A stretch of 64,000 nucleotides of DNA from an uncultured Phycisphaerae bacterium (GTDB lineage: Bacteria; Planctomycetota; Phycisphaerae; UBA1845; Fen-1342), in NCBI GenBank assembly GCA_937928595.1, contig CALGJV010000010.1, forward strand, positions 62,001-126,000, given 5' to 3'. Below are positions 45,165-53,986 of the stretch, in pieces (the first letter of the stretch is position 1; every line of letters starts with the position of its first letter). Below the pieces are notes generated by a model. It ran no database searches and was not told where the DNA came from. It saw only the letters and a list, made by a program, of their open reading frames with translations. The translations under genes were made by a program, and so were the position numbers.

Positions 45165-47180
45165 ATGGACCCGCAAAGCGCACCACTGGTTTCGACGATC
45201 CGCGAGCGCTGCCGGCTGTGCTACACCTGCGTGCGGGAGTGCCCGTCGAAGGCGATCCGGATCGCCGGCGGGCAGGCCGAGGTGCTGGCGGACCGCTGCA
45301 TCGGGTGCGGGAATTGCGTGCGCGTGTGCAGCCAGGCGGCCAAGCGCGTGCGGTCCGAGGTCGAGCCGGTCGAGGCGCTGCTGGCGTCGGGGGCGCGGGT
45401 CGCGGCGCTGGTGGCGCCGAGTTTCCCGGCCGAATTCACCGAGATCGAGTACGAGTACCTGGTGGGGATGATCCGCGATCTGGGCTTCGAGCGCGTCTGC
45501 GAGGTCGGCTTCGGGGCGGACCTGGTGGCGGCGGAATACCAGCGGCTGCTGGCGACGCAGCCCGGGCGATTCATCGCGACGACGTGCCCGGCGATCGTGG
45601 GCTACGTGGAGCGCTATCATCCGGACCTGGTGCTGGCGCTGGCGCCGATCGTTTCGCCGATGGTGGCGTCGGCGCGGGCGCTGCGGCGGCTGTACGGCGA
45701 CGACCTGCGGATGGTCTTCATCGGGCCGTGCATCGCCAAGAAGGGCGAGGCCGGAAGCGAGCGGATCGAAGGGGAAGTCGACGCGGCCCTGACGTTCGGC
45801 GAGCTGCGCGAGATGCTCGGGCGGCGGGCGCTGAAGGCCGAGTCGGTCGCGCCCAGCGACTTCGACCCGCCGCACGCCGGCAGCGGGGCGCTGTTCCCGC
45901 TCAGCCGCGGCATGCTCCAGGCCGCCCAGCTGCCCGAAGACCTGCTGTCCGGCGAGGTGGTGGCGGCGGACGGGCGGAGCGAGTTCGTCGAGGCCATTCG
46001 CGAGTTCGAGACCGGCGACATCCACGCCCGCCTGCTCGAGGTCCTGTGCTGCAACGGGTGCATCATGGGGCCGGGTTGCACGAGCCGGGCGCCGCTCTTC
46101 AGCCGACGGGCGCAGGTCAGCCGGTACGCCAAGCGGCGGATGGCCGACGGCGACCGCGAGCGCTGGCACGAGTACTGGGCGCGCCTGGCGGACCTGGACC
46201 TGCGGCGGACATTCAGGGCGTACGACCGGCGGATCCTGGCGCCGTCGGAGGCGGAGGTTCGTGACATGCTGGCGCGGCTGGGTAAGTTCCTGCCGGCCGA
46301 CGAGCTGAACTGCGGCGCGTGCGGCTACGAGACCTGCCGCGAGCACGCCAGCGCGATCCTGCGCGGGCTGGCCGAGGGCGAGATGTGCCTGCCGTACACG
46401 ATCGAGCAGCTCCGCACGACGTGCCGCGACCTGGCGGTGTCGAACGAGCAGCTCGCCAGCGCGCAGGAAGCGCTGATGCAGTCGGAGAAGCTGGCGAGCA
46501 TGGGCCAGCTCGCCGCGGGCATCGCCCACGAGGTCAACAACCCGCTCGGCACGGTGCTCATGCTGGCCCATACGCTGCTGGAGGAGACGCCGACCGAGCA
46601 CCCGGCCCGCGAGGACCTGGCACTGATCGCCAGCGAGGCCGACCGCTGCAAGCGCATTGTGTCCGGCCTGCTCCAGTTCGCCCGCAAGAACAAGGTCGAG
46701 ACGCGTTCGACGAACGTGCCCGGACTGGTCGAGCGGACGGTGCGAATGCTCCGCATCCCGCCGGGCGTGACCGTGCGGTACGAGCACACCGACGAGGACC
46801 TGAAAGCGGAGATCGACCGCGACCAGGTCGCGCAGGTCGTGACGAACCTGGTCAACAACGCGGTGGACGCGATGCCGGGCGGCGGGACGCTGACGGTGCG
46901 GACGGCGGCCGACGGGCCGCGCGTGCGGATCGAGGTAACCGACAGCGGCATCGGGATTCCACCGGAGAACCTCAAGAAGATCTTCGAGCCGTTCTTCACG
47001 ACGAAGAGCGCCGGCAAGGGCACCGGGCTCGGGCTGTCCGTGACGTACGGCATCGTGAAGATGCACCAGGGGGACATCCGCGTGGTGTCGAACGCGGACC
47101 CGGCCGGCGGGCCGACCGGCACGACGTTCACCGTGACCCTGCCCCGCGAGCGCGCGAAGCCGAGCGCGGCGGCGGGCTAG
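45165..47180 (+). CDS. histidine kinase with hydrogenase-like H-cluster sensor domain
   Basis: This 671-residue fusion starts with two ferredoxin clusters (CRLCYTCVRECP, CIGCGNCVRVC). A domain related to [FeFe]-hydrogenase large subunit follows: L1-like TTCPAIV (about 139), L2-like GPCIAKK (about 187) and L3-like CCNGCIMGPG (about 295). A four-cysteine FeS motif CGACGYETCREHA (about 383) leads to a short coiled linker. HisKA has the phospho-acceptor in AAGIAHEVNNP (about 453), and HATPase_c has NLVNNAVDAMP and FEPFFTTKSAGKGTGLGLS. L1 lacks one cysteine, so it is probably a sensor rather than a catalyst. It is likely to signal to the receivers encoded next and resembles the sensory classes of [FeFe] hydrogenases. 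Confidence 0.85.
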   Translation: MDPQSAPLVSTIRERCRLCYTCVRECPSKAIRIAGGQAEVLADRCIGCGNCVRVCSQAAKRVRSEVEPVEALLASGARVAALVAPSFPAEFTEIEYEYLVGMIRDLGFERVCEVGFGADLVAAEYQRLLATQPGRFIATTCPAIVGYVERYHPDLVLALAPIVSPMVASARALRRLYGDDLRMVFIGPCIAKKGEAGSERIEGEVDAALTFGELREMLGRRALKAESVAPSDFDPPHAGSGALFPLSRGMLQAAQLPEDLLSGEVVAADGRSEFVEAIREFETGDIHARLLEVLCCNGCIMGPGCTSRAPLFSRRAQVSRYAKRRMADGDRERWHEYWARLADLDLRRTFRAYDRRILAPSEAEVRDMLARLGKFLPADELNCGACGYETCREHASAILRGLAEGEMCLPYTIEQLRTTCRDLAVSNEQLASAQEALMQSEKLASMGQLAAGIAHEVNNPLGTVLMLAHTLLEETPTEHPAREDLALIASEADRCKRIVSGLLQFARKNKVETRSTNVPGLVERTVRMLRIPPGVTVRYEHTDEDLKAEIDRDQVAQVVTNLVNNAVDAMPGGGTLTVRTAADGPRVRIEVTDSGIGIPPENLKKIFEPFFTTKSAGKGTGLGLSVTYGIVKMHQGDIRVVSNADPAGGPTGTTFTVTLPRERAKPSAAAG

Positions 47181-47205
47181 ACGGCGGCGAGGGCGAGCAG
47201 GCGGT

Positions 47206-47598
47206 ATGGCGGCGGATATACTGATTGTCGACGATGACGTGGACTTCCTGACCGTGCTGCGCGTGCAGCTCGAGTCCCGCGGATACCACGTGCGGACGGC
47301 CGAGAGCGCCCGCGCCGCCCGCGAACTGCTGCGGGCGCAGCGACCGGATCTCGTGGTGGCGGACCTGATGATGGAGGAGCCGGACGCCGGCTTCAGCCTG
47401 TGCCATCAGATCAAGCGGCAGGACCCGACCATTCCGGTGCTGCTGTTGACGGGAGTGACGGCCGAGACCGGCCTGCGGTTCGACGCGGAGACCCGGGAAG
47501 AACGGGCCTGGATCCAGGCCGACGGCGTGCTGGCCAAGCCCGTTCGCCCCGAGCAGCTCGAAGCCGAGCTGCACCGGCTGCTTCCGAACGGACCCTGA
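47206..47598 (+). CDS. stand-alone receiver (CheY-like) protein
   Basis: A 130-residue receiver with no output domain: acidic pocket DDD (10-12), phospho-acceptor D53 in VVADLMM, and LLTGV and LAKP (conserved Thr and Lys) later. With 25 bp before it and 1 bp after, it is co-transcribed with the two kinases, so it probably relays phosphate between them or to an unlinked regulator. No DNA-binding part is present. Confidence 0.9.
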   Translation: MAADILIVDDDVDFLTVLRVQLESRGYHVRTAESARAARELLRAQRPDLVVADLMMEEPDAGFSLCHQIKRQDPTIPVLLLTGVTAETGLRFDAETREERAWIQADGVLAKPVRPEQLEAELHRLLPNGP

Positions 47599-47599
47599 G

Positions 47600-48781
47600 A
47601 TGGAAACCCTGCGCGTACTCGTGGTCGACGACGAGGCCGGCATGCGGCACGCGGTCGTCCGCGCGCTGCGGGGTTACCGGCTGCATCTGCCGGATGTGGA
47701 GGGCGAGGTCGGCTTCGAGCTGGAGCAGGCCGCCAGCGGCGAGGAGGCGCTCGAGCTGCTGGCCGCCCGTCCGCCCGACATCATGCTGCTCGACCACAAG
47801 ATGGGCGGGATGAGCGGCATCGAGGTGCTCGAGCAGGTCGTGAAGCGCGAGCTGGACGTGCTCACGATCATGATCACGGCGTTCGCGACGCTCGAGACGG
47901 CCGTGCACGCGACCAAGTCCGGCGCGTTCGACTTCCTGGCCAAGCCGTTCACGCCGGACGAGCTCAAGGAGACGATCCGCAAGGCCGCCGGGCACCTCCT
48001 GACGCTGCGGCAGGCCCGCAAGCTGGCGGCCGAGAAGCGCCGCGTGCGCTTCGAGTTCATCTCGGTGCTCGGGCACGAGCTCAAGGCGCCGCTGGCCGCG
48101 ATCGAGGGCTACCTGAACATCATCCGCGACCGGGCGCTGGGGATGGACGTGGCCGCCTACGAGCCGGCCGTGCAGCGCTGCCTGATCCGGGCCGAGGGCA
48201 TGCGCAAGCTGATCATGGACCTGCTGGACCTGACGCGGATCGAGTCGGGCCAGAAGCGGCGCGAGCTGGCCCCGGTCGATTTCCGCGAGGTGGCCGCGGC
48301 GGCGCTGGAGACGGTGCGGCCCGCGGCGGCCGAACGCAACATCACGCTGGGGCTGGAACCGGGCGAGCCGCAGGTTCTCACGGCCGACCGGGGCGAGCTC
48401 GAGATCATCCTGAACAACCTGCTGACGAACGCCGTGAAGTACAACCGCCCGGGCGGGCGCGTGACCGTGCGGCTGACCGGCGACGCGGACCGGGTGGTGC
48501 TGGCCGTGACGGACACGGGGATCGGGCTGACGCCGGAGGAGGCCGCCAAGCTGTTCAACGACTTCGTGCGGATTCGCAACGACAAGACGCGCGACATCAC
48601 CGGCAGCGGACTGGGTCTGTCGGTGGTCCGGAAGCTCGCGTTGCTGTACGGGGGCGACGCGACCGTGACCAGCACGCCGGACGTCGGCAGCACGTTCACG
48701 GTGACGCTGCGGCGGAACGCGAAGCCGCCCGTGGTGGACGATGGAAAGAGCCGAACTGTACCGCTGGCTGCGGGAAACTGA
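47600..48781 (+). CDS. receiver-histidine kinase hybrid (REC first)
   Basis: This 393-residue cytoplasmic protein has an N-terminal receiver (acidic DDE at 10-12, D65 in MLLDHKM, K105 in FLAKPF). A HisKA domain follows (FISVLGHELKAPLAAIEGYL, phospho-acceptor about residue 157), then HATPase_c (NNLLTNAVKYN, VTDTGIGL, GSGLGLSVV). It has no sensor domain of its own, and the receiver probably takes its signal from the H-cluster kinase or the stand-alone receiver. The 3' end overlaps hydE by 41 bp. There is no DNA-binding domain. Confidence 0.9.
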   Translation: METLRVLVVDDEAGMRHAVVRALRGYRLHLPDVEGEVGFELEQAASGEEALELLAARPPDIMLLDHKMGGMSGIEVLEQVVKRELDVLTIMITAFATLETAVHATKSGAFDFLAKPFTPDELKETIRKAAGHLLTLRQARKLAAEKRRVRFEFISVLGHELKAPLAAIEGYLNIIRDRALGMDVAAYEPAVQRCLIRAEGMRKLIMDLLDLTRIESGQKRRELAPVDFREVAAAALETVRPAAAERNITLGLEPGEPQVLTADRGELEIILNNLLTNAVKYNRPGGRVTVRLTGDADRVVLAVTDTGIGLTPEEAAKLFNDFVRIRNDKTRDITGSGLGLSVVRKLALLYGGDATVTSTPDVGSTFTVTLRRNAKPPVVDDGKSRTVPLAAGN

Positions 48782-49802
48782 CGAGACGCGGCTGGCCGAG
48801 CTCTGGGAGCGGGCGGACGCCGTGCGGCGCGCGCACGTGGGCGACGCCGTGCACCTGCGCGGGCTGATCGAGATCTCCAACAACTGCGTGCGGCGCTGCG
48901 CGTACTGCGGGCTGCGGGCGCCCAACGTGAAGCTCGGCCGCTACCGGATGACGACCGAGCAGATCCTGGGGTGCGTGCGGCAGGCCGCGGCGCTGGGTTA
49001 CGGCACGGTCGTGCTTCAGGCCGGCGAGGATCCGCTCCTGACGACCGAGTGGGTGGCGGCCCTGGTCAAGCGCATCCGCGTCGAGACGCCGCTGGCGATT
49101 ACGCTGAGCCTCGGGGAGGTGGACGAGGGTGCGCTGCGGGCCTGGAAAGCCGCCGGCGCCGACCGCTACCTGCTCCGGTTCGAGACGTCCAACCGGGCGC
49201 TCTACGACCGGCTGCACCCGCCGCGGGCGGGGCGGGTGTCGGATCGGCTGGCGCTGCTGCGGCGGCTGCGCGAACTGGGGTTCGAGGTGGGCAGCGGCGT
49301 GATGGTCGGCCTGCCGGGGCAGACGTACGACGACCTCGTGTCGGACCTCGAGCTGTTCCGGGCGCTGGACCTCGACATGATCGGGCTGGGGCCGTACATC
49401 CCGCACCCGGAGACGCCGCTGTGCGGCGAAGCCGCGCGGGCGGGCGGGCCGGAGCAGGTCCCCAATGACGAGCGGACGACGTACAAGATGATCGCGCTGG
49501 CCCGGCTGGTGTGTCCGCGGGCCAACATCCCGAGCACGACCGCGCTGGCGACGCTGAACCGCGCGCAGGGCCGCGAGCTCGGCCTCCAGCGCGGCGCGAA
49601 CGTCGTGATGCCGAACCTGACGCCGGTCGAGCTGCGGGCGCAGTACGAGATCTACCCGGGCAAGGCCTGCGTCAACGAGACCGCGGAAGCGTGCAGCGGC
49701 TGCCTGGTGGCGCGCATCACGCGCATCGGGCGCACCGTCGGCACCGGCCGCGGCGATTCGCCGAACTGGACGGCCCGGGTCGGGCCGACCGGCCCGGCCT
49801 GA
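48741..49802 (+). CDS. hydE: HydE, radical SAM maturase of [FeFe] hydrogenase
   Basis: This 353-residue radical-SAM enzyme helps build the H-cluster's diiron part. The cluster motif CVRRCAYC gives Cys49, Cys53 and Cys56 (C-x3-C-x2-C). The SAM site and barrel are visible in VLQAGEDPLL and LGLGPYIPHPETPL, and the C-terminal MPNLTPVELRAQYEIYPGKACVNE is typical of HydE. The ATG lies inside the previous kinase gene (41-bp overlap), but the family N-terminus (ELYRWL) begins there. The stop is 8 bp before hydG. Confidence 0.93.
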   Translation: MERAELYRWLRETDETRLAELWERADAVRRAHVGDAVHLRGLIEISNNCVRRCAYCGLRAPNVKLGRYRMTTEQILGCVRQAAALGYGTVVLQAGEDPLLTTEWVAALVKRIRVETPLAITLSLGEVDEGALRAWKAAGADRYLLRFETSNRALYDRLHPPRAGRVSDRLALLRRLRELGFEVGSGVMVGLPGQTYDDLVSDLELFRALDLDMIGLGPYIPHPETPLCGEAARAGGPEQVPNDERTTYKMIALARLVCPRANIPSTTALATLNRAQGRELGLQRGANVVMPNLTPVELRAQYEIYPGKACVNETAEACSGCLVARITRIGRTVGTGRGDSPNWTARVGPTGPA

Positions 49803-49810
49803 GGACGAAG

Positions 49811-51235
49811 ATGCCGCGTTTGCCGGACCTGGCCCTGAGCGACGGGGCCGTGGACTTCATCGACGAGGACCGCTTCGCGGCGCTGCTGGCGGCGCCCCGG
49901 CCGGACGCCGCCCGCGTACGGGACGTGATCGCGCGCAGCCTGGCCAAGCAACCGCTGACGGTGGAAGAGACCGCCGTGCTGCTGGGAGCGGACACGCCGG
50001 ACCTCCAGCAGGAGCTGTTCGCGGCGGCCCGCACGCTCAAAGAGACCGTGTACGGCAACCGCATCGTGCTGTTCGCACCGCTGTACATCGGCAATGACTG
50101 CGTGAACGAGTGCCTGTACTGTGCGTTCCGGCACTCGAACGCGGACGAGGTGCGGCGGACGCTGGACGCGGCGGAGATCCGCCGGCAGGTCGAGGCGCTC
50201 GAGCAGCGTGGCCACAAGCGGCTGATTCTCGTGTTCGGCGAGCATCCGCGCTACGACGCGGACTTCATCCACGACTGCGTGCGGCTGGTGTACGGCGTGC
50301 GCGTCGGGCCGGGGGCGATCCGCCGGGTGAACATCAACGCCGCGCCGCAGGACATCGCCGGCTACCGCCGGATCAAGGCCGCCGGCATCGGCACGTTCCA
50401 GGTCTTCCAGGAGACGTACCACCACGCGACCTACGCGGCCATGCACCCGCGGCACACGCGGAAGGGCGACTACCTGTACCGGCTCGACGCGTTGAGCCGC
50501 GCGCAGGAGGCCGGCATCGACGACGTCGGCATCGGCGCGCTGTTCGGGCTGTACGACTGGCGTTTCGAGGTGCTCGCGCTGGTGGCGCACGCGCGGCACC
50601 TCCAGGAGCGCTACGGCGTCGGGCCGCACACGATCAGTTTTCCGCGCGTCCGCCCGGCGCTGGGGGTGGCGCTGGACGAGCGCTGGAAGGTGAGCGACGC
50701 GGACTTCAGGCGGCTGGTGGCGATCCTGCGGCTGGCGGTGCCGTACACCGGGCTGATCCTGACGGCCCGCGAGCCGGCGGAGCTGCGGCGCGAGCTGCTG
50801 GGGTTCGGCGTGTCGCAGATCGACGCGGGCACGCGGATCGAGCTGGGCGGCTATACCGAAGCCGGCGACGCCCAGTGCATGGAGCGCGAGCAATTCGAGC
50901 TCGGCGACATCCGCTCGCTCGACGCGGTGCTGGGCGAGCTCGTGACGGACGGCTACCTGCCGAGCTTCTGCACGGCCTGCTACCGCCTCGGCCGCACGGG
51001 CGAGCACTTCATGGAGTTCGCGATTCCGGGCTTCATCAAGCGCTTCTGCACGCCGAACGCGCTGCTGACGGCCGCCGAGTACCTGCGGGACTACGCCAGC
51101 CCCGAGACGCGGGCCGCGGGCGAGCGGCTGATCGCGGCCGAGCTGGAGCGCATCGAGGAGGGACCGCTGAAGGCGGAGCTGCTCGACCGGCTGCGACAGA
51201 TCCGCGAGACCGACCGGCGGGACCTGTACTTCTAG
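49811..51235 (+). CDS. hydG: HydG, tyrosine-lyase radical SAM maturase
   Basis: This 474-residue radical-SAM enzyme cuts tyrosine to make CO and cyanide for the H-cluster. The N-terminal cluster motif CVNECLYC gives Cys97, Cys101 and Cys104. The second cluster is C387-x2-C390-x22-C413 (CTAC...RFC), which marks HydG over the related thiamine enzyme ThiH. Other landmarks are VFGEHPRYD, VFQETYHHATYAAMHP and GIGALFGLYDW. GAGGACGAAG precedes the ATG; a longer frame overlaps hydE. HydF, the scaffold GTPase, is not next to it. Confidence 0.93.
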   Translation: MPRLPDLALSDGAVDFIDEDRFAALLAAPRPDAARVRDVIARSLAKQPLTVEETAVLLGADTPDLQQELFAAARTLKETVYGNRIVLFAPLYIGNDCVNECLYCAFRHSNADEVRRTLDAAEIRRQVEALEQRGHKRLILVFGEHPRYDADFIHDCVRLVYGVRVGPGAIRRVNINAAPQDIAGYRRIKAAGIGTFQVFQETYHHATYAAMHPRHTRKGDYLYRLDALSRAQEAGIDDVGIGALFGLYDWRFEVLALVAHARHLQERYGVGPHTISFPRVRPALGVALDERWKVSDADFRRLVAILRLAVPYTGLILTAREPAELRRELLGFGVSQIDAGTRIELGGYTEAGDAQCMEREQFELGDIRSLDAVLGELVTDGYLPSFCTACYRLGRTGEHFMEFAIPGFIKRFCTPNALLTAAEYLRDYASPETRAAGERLIAAELERIEEGPLKAELLDRLRQIRETDRRDLYF

Positions 51236-51266
51236 GCGGGCGGAATCCGTCCGCGGAGGCGCGGCG

Positions 51267-52253
51267 ATGCAGACCACGACTCTCGGCCCACGCGGCCCGC
51301 GCGTGTCGCTGATCGGCTTTGGCGCCTGGGCCATCGGCGGCCGGAACTGGGGCCCGACCGACGACGACGTTTCCCGTGCGGCGCTGCACGCCGCCCTCGA
51401 CGCCGGTGTCACGCTCATCGACACCGCGGACGTCTACGGGTGCGGCCACTCCGAGACGCTCATCGCCGAGGTGCTGCGGGTCCGCGGCGGCGAGGCGGCC
51501 CGGCAGCGGGCCGGAATCCTGGTCGCCAGCAAGGCCGGCAACGACTTCTACCACGCCGCCGCCGCGGACGACCGCGGCTACGACCCCATCCGGCAGAACT
51601 ACGACCGTGACTATCTCATCTCGGCCGCCGAGCGCAGCCTCCGGCGGCTCGGCGTCGACGCCCTGGACATCCTGCAGTTGCACAGCGGCGACCGGGCGCA
51701 GCTCGAACGCGACGACCCGTGGGACGCGCTGGCGACGCTCAAGCGTCAGGGCAAGATTCGGTGGGCGGGCTGGAGCGTGCAGTCGTTCCAGGAGACCGCG
51801 CAGGCCGATTTGCTCGACGCCCGTCACGGCGTGCTCGACTGTCTCTAGGTGCGCTACAACCTGCTCGAGCGCGACGCCGAGCGGGAACTGCTGCCGCGGG
51901 CCCGACGCTACGGGCTCGGTGTAATCGTGCGGATTCCGCTGCTGTTCGGACTGCTGACGGGCAAGTTCACGCCCGCCAGCACGTTCGGACCCGACGACCA
52001 CCGCCGGATGAACCTCGCCCCGGAGAAGCTCGCGGAATACCTCCCGCGGCTGGCGGCGCTGCAACCGCTGTTCGAGCGCTACCCGCATCAGACCCGCACG
52101 CAGGTCGCGCTGCGGTTCTGCACCTCGCACCCCGCCTGCCACACCACGATCCCGGGCGCCAAGACGCCCGCGCAGGTCGCGGAAAACGCGGCCGCCGGCG
52201 ACCTCGGGCCGCTGACGGATGACGATCTCGCGCTGGTCGCACGGGTGGCGTAG
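51267..52253 (+). pseudogene. aldo/keto reductase interrupted by an in-frame amber codon
   Basis: A 329-codon aldo/keto reductase frame is split by TAG at 51846-51848 (codon 194). The text reads HGVLDCL-stop-VRYNLLER, where relatives have Gln (DVVQVxYNLL), so CAG to TAG explains it. The first half keeps the family tetrad: Asp and Tyr in DTADVYGCGHSE, Lys in VASKAG and His in LQLHSGD. The second half has the NADP part (RIPLLFGLLTGKF, TQVALRFCTSHPACHTTIPGAKTPAQVAEN). GTG right after the stop could reinitiate to make two fragments. It could be a real pseudogene, a sequencing error or readthrough. It follows hydG by 31 bp, on the same strand. Confidence 0.85.
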
Positions 52254-52299
52254 CGGACGGCCCCCCGAATCGCGCGGGTCGGGCGGAAATGCCGTCGGC

Positions 52300-52725
52300 T
52301 CAGAACGGCGCGAACGTGGCCGGGGCGTTGTCCACGACCACCGTGCTGTTGCCGACGACGAGGCGGGCCCGCAGCGTGCCGCCGGCGTCCGTTCCGCCGG
52401 GCGCGAGCGTTCCGGTGAACGCCAGCCGGCTGCCGCCGAAAGCTCCGTCGATGACGACCGTTTCACCCAGCACGTAGCCGCGGCCGACGGCGGCCGAGTT
52501 CGTGAACGTGCCGGTATCGCCGAGCTCGAACTTCACGGACACCAACCGCCCGTCGACGTCGAAAGTGAGCCGCAGTTGCGTCAGCACGTCGTCTACGGGC
52601 GCCGCGAGCGCCCAGGTGTCTGTCAGCGGGGTGCCGACCGGACCGACCGGCGCACAACCGGCGGCAACGCTCAGCAAGATGCCGCAACCGAGGCCGAGCA
52701 AGCCGAGGAGGGCGTGAGCGCGCAT
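52300..52725 (-). CDS. small hypothetical lipoprotein
   Basis: I do not recognise this 141-residue protein. A signal ending LLSVAAGC gives a lipobox and Cys for lipidation. The rest is beta-rich (LRLTFDVDGRLVSVKFELGDTGTF, GSRLAFTGTLAPGG) and looks like an eight-stranded lipocalin-like or avidin-like sandwich, without clear motifs. I start at MRAHALL because AAGGA lies seven bases upstream; an ATG six codons earlier lacks a site. It is 91 bp downstream of the cyclophilin and convergent with the aldo/keto reductase. Confidence 0.6.
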   Translation of the reverse strand: MRAHALLGLLGLGCGILLSVAAGCAPVGPVGTPLTDTWALAAPVDDVLTQLRLTFDVDGRLVSVKFELGDTGTFTNSAAVGRGYVLGETVVIDGAFGGSRLAFTGTLAPGGTDAGGTLRARLVVGNSTVVVDNAPATFAPF

Positions 52726-52815
52726 GCGGAAATCCTTCAGCATTTGAGCATCGACGAAACGCGTGAGCCGACCGCAGTGTACGGCGACCGGCGAGGGGCG
52801 GGAAGTCGCGCGGCG

Positions 52816-53898
52816 CTACCGACTCGACCGGGCCCGCTCGGCGGAGGGCGCGGAGGGGGCGGCGCCGCGGTGGCCGAGGTTGCGGACCCGCTCCGAGTCG
52901 GCGTCGACGAGGTTGATGGAGCGAATCGTCACGGGGGCCAGCGGTCGGTCGGTCCGGTCGGTCTTGACCGCGGCGAGGGCCTGGAGGGTCCGGAGGCTCT
53001 CGGGGTCGGTGGCCCGGCCGATGACCGTGTACTTGCCGTCGAGCGACGGTTGGCGGCCGAGGGCGACGAGGAACTGGCAACTGGCCGAGTTGGGGTCGCT
53101 GGGCCGGCGGGCCATCATGAGCGTGCCGATGTCCACCGGCGTGTTGTGAAACTCGCCCACGACCGTCTTGCCGTCCTTGCGCAGGCCGGTACCGTTGCCG
53201 TTGGGGCAGCCGCCCTGGAGCACGAAACCGGGCACGATGCGGTGGATGGTCTTGCCGTTGTAGAAGTCGGTTCGCACCAGATCGAGGAAGTTCTCCACGT
53301 TTCGCGGAGCCAGCTCGTACTCGAGCGTGAACGTGACTTTGCCCAGATCGGTGACGAGGATCGCGTCCTTGCGCGGCTCGACGCGAAACTCCGCCGCCCC
53401 GACCGGGCCGCGGGGACCGAGCGGCTGCCACTCGACGCGGTACGCGCCGGGATAACGCACTCCCGCGTAGTAATCCCGCAGGTCGACTTCCGCGCCCAGT
53501 GAAGAATGGGCCGCGATGCGCAGGATCACGCCGGATGGATCCCCGCCGCCCGCGAGGGCCGGCTTGATCGCCTGCGGCGTTTCATTATTGAATGTGAAGA
53601 CCAATGCCGGATGGTCCGGCTGCCCGAGCAGCAACGTCTGAGGCAGCGTGACGCCATCGTCGAGGTTCCACGGCACGGAGAGCGGGATGTCGACCGGCCG
53701 ATCGCCGGTATTCACAAGCGTAAACCGCACCCGCACGGGCATGTCGGTCGTGTAGATGGGTCGGGTCGGCTGAAGCTCCGCAAGGAGGGCTTCCGCACCC
53801 GCGAGGGGCTCCTCGCTGCCGTGCGCGCACGGCAAGACCAGGAGCCCAGCCAGGGCGGCGACAACGAGACCCGGTGGTGAGCGCCAGCAACTTCGCAT
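52816..53898 (-). CDS. secreted cyclophilin-type peptidyl-prolyl isomerase
   Basis: This 360-residue exported protein has a signal peptide (GLVVAALAGLLVLPCAHG). A beta-sandwich domain (about 40-180; VRVRFTLVNTGDRPVDIPL) of unknown role precedes a cyclophilin domain (about 180-330). Active-site landmarks are FYNGKTIHRIVPGFVLQGG, GEFHNTPVDIGTLMMARRPSDPNSASCQFLVALG and YTVIGRATD. The C-terminus (NLGHRGAAPSAPSAERARSSR) is low complexity. The enzyme would assist folding of secreted proteins outside the cytoplasm. The ATG is the first residue of the signal. Confidence 0.9.
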   Translation of the reverse strand: MRSCWRSPPGLVVAALAGLLVLPCAHGSEEPLAGAEALLAELQPTRPIYTTDMPVRVRFTLVNTGDRPVDIPLSVPWNLDDGVTLPQTLLLGQPDHPALVFTFNNETPQAIKPALAGGGDPSGVILRIAAHSSLGAEVDLRDYYAGVRYPGAYRVEWQPLGPRGPVGAAEFRVEPRKDAILVTDLGKVTFTLEYELAPRNVENFLDLVRTDFYNGKTIHRIVPGFVLQGGCPNGNGTGLRKDGKTVVGEFHNTPVDIGTLMMARRPSDPNSASCQFLVALGRQPSLDGKYTVIGRATDPESLRTLQALAAVKTDRTDRPLAPVTIRSINLVDADSERVRNLGHRGAAPSAPSAERARSSR

Positions 53899-53986
53899 CG
53901 GCTGCCTGACGAGTTATACCCGCAAGGCCGGCTGCGGTTCCGCCGCGCCGACCGAAAAACGGCGATTTCGGATTCGGCCCAGCCTA

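Noticed and set aside
51846-51848. TAG recoded as an amino acid
   Set aside because: Several confident genes in the window (groES, rex, hydA, hydG) end at TAG, so general recoding is not supported.
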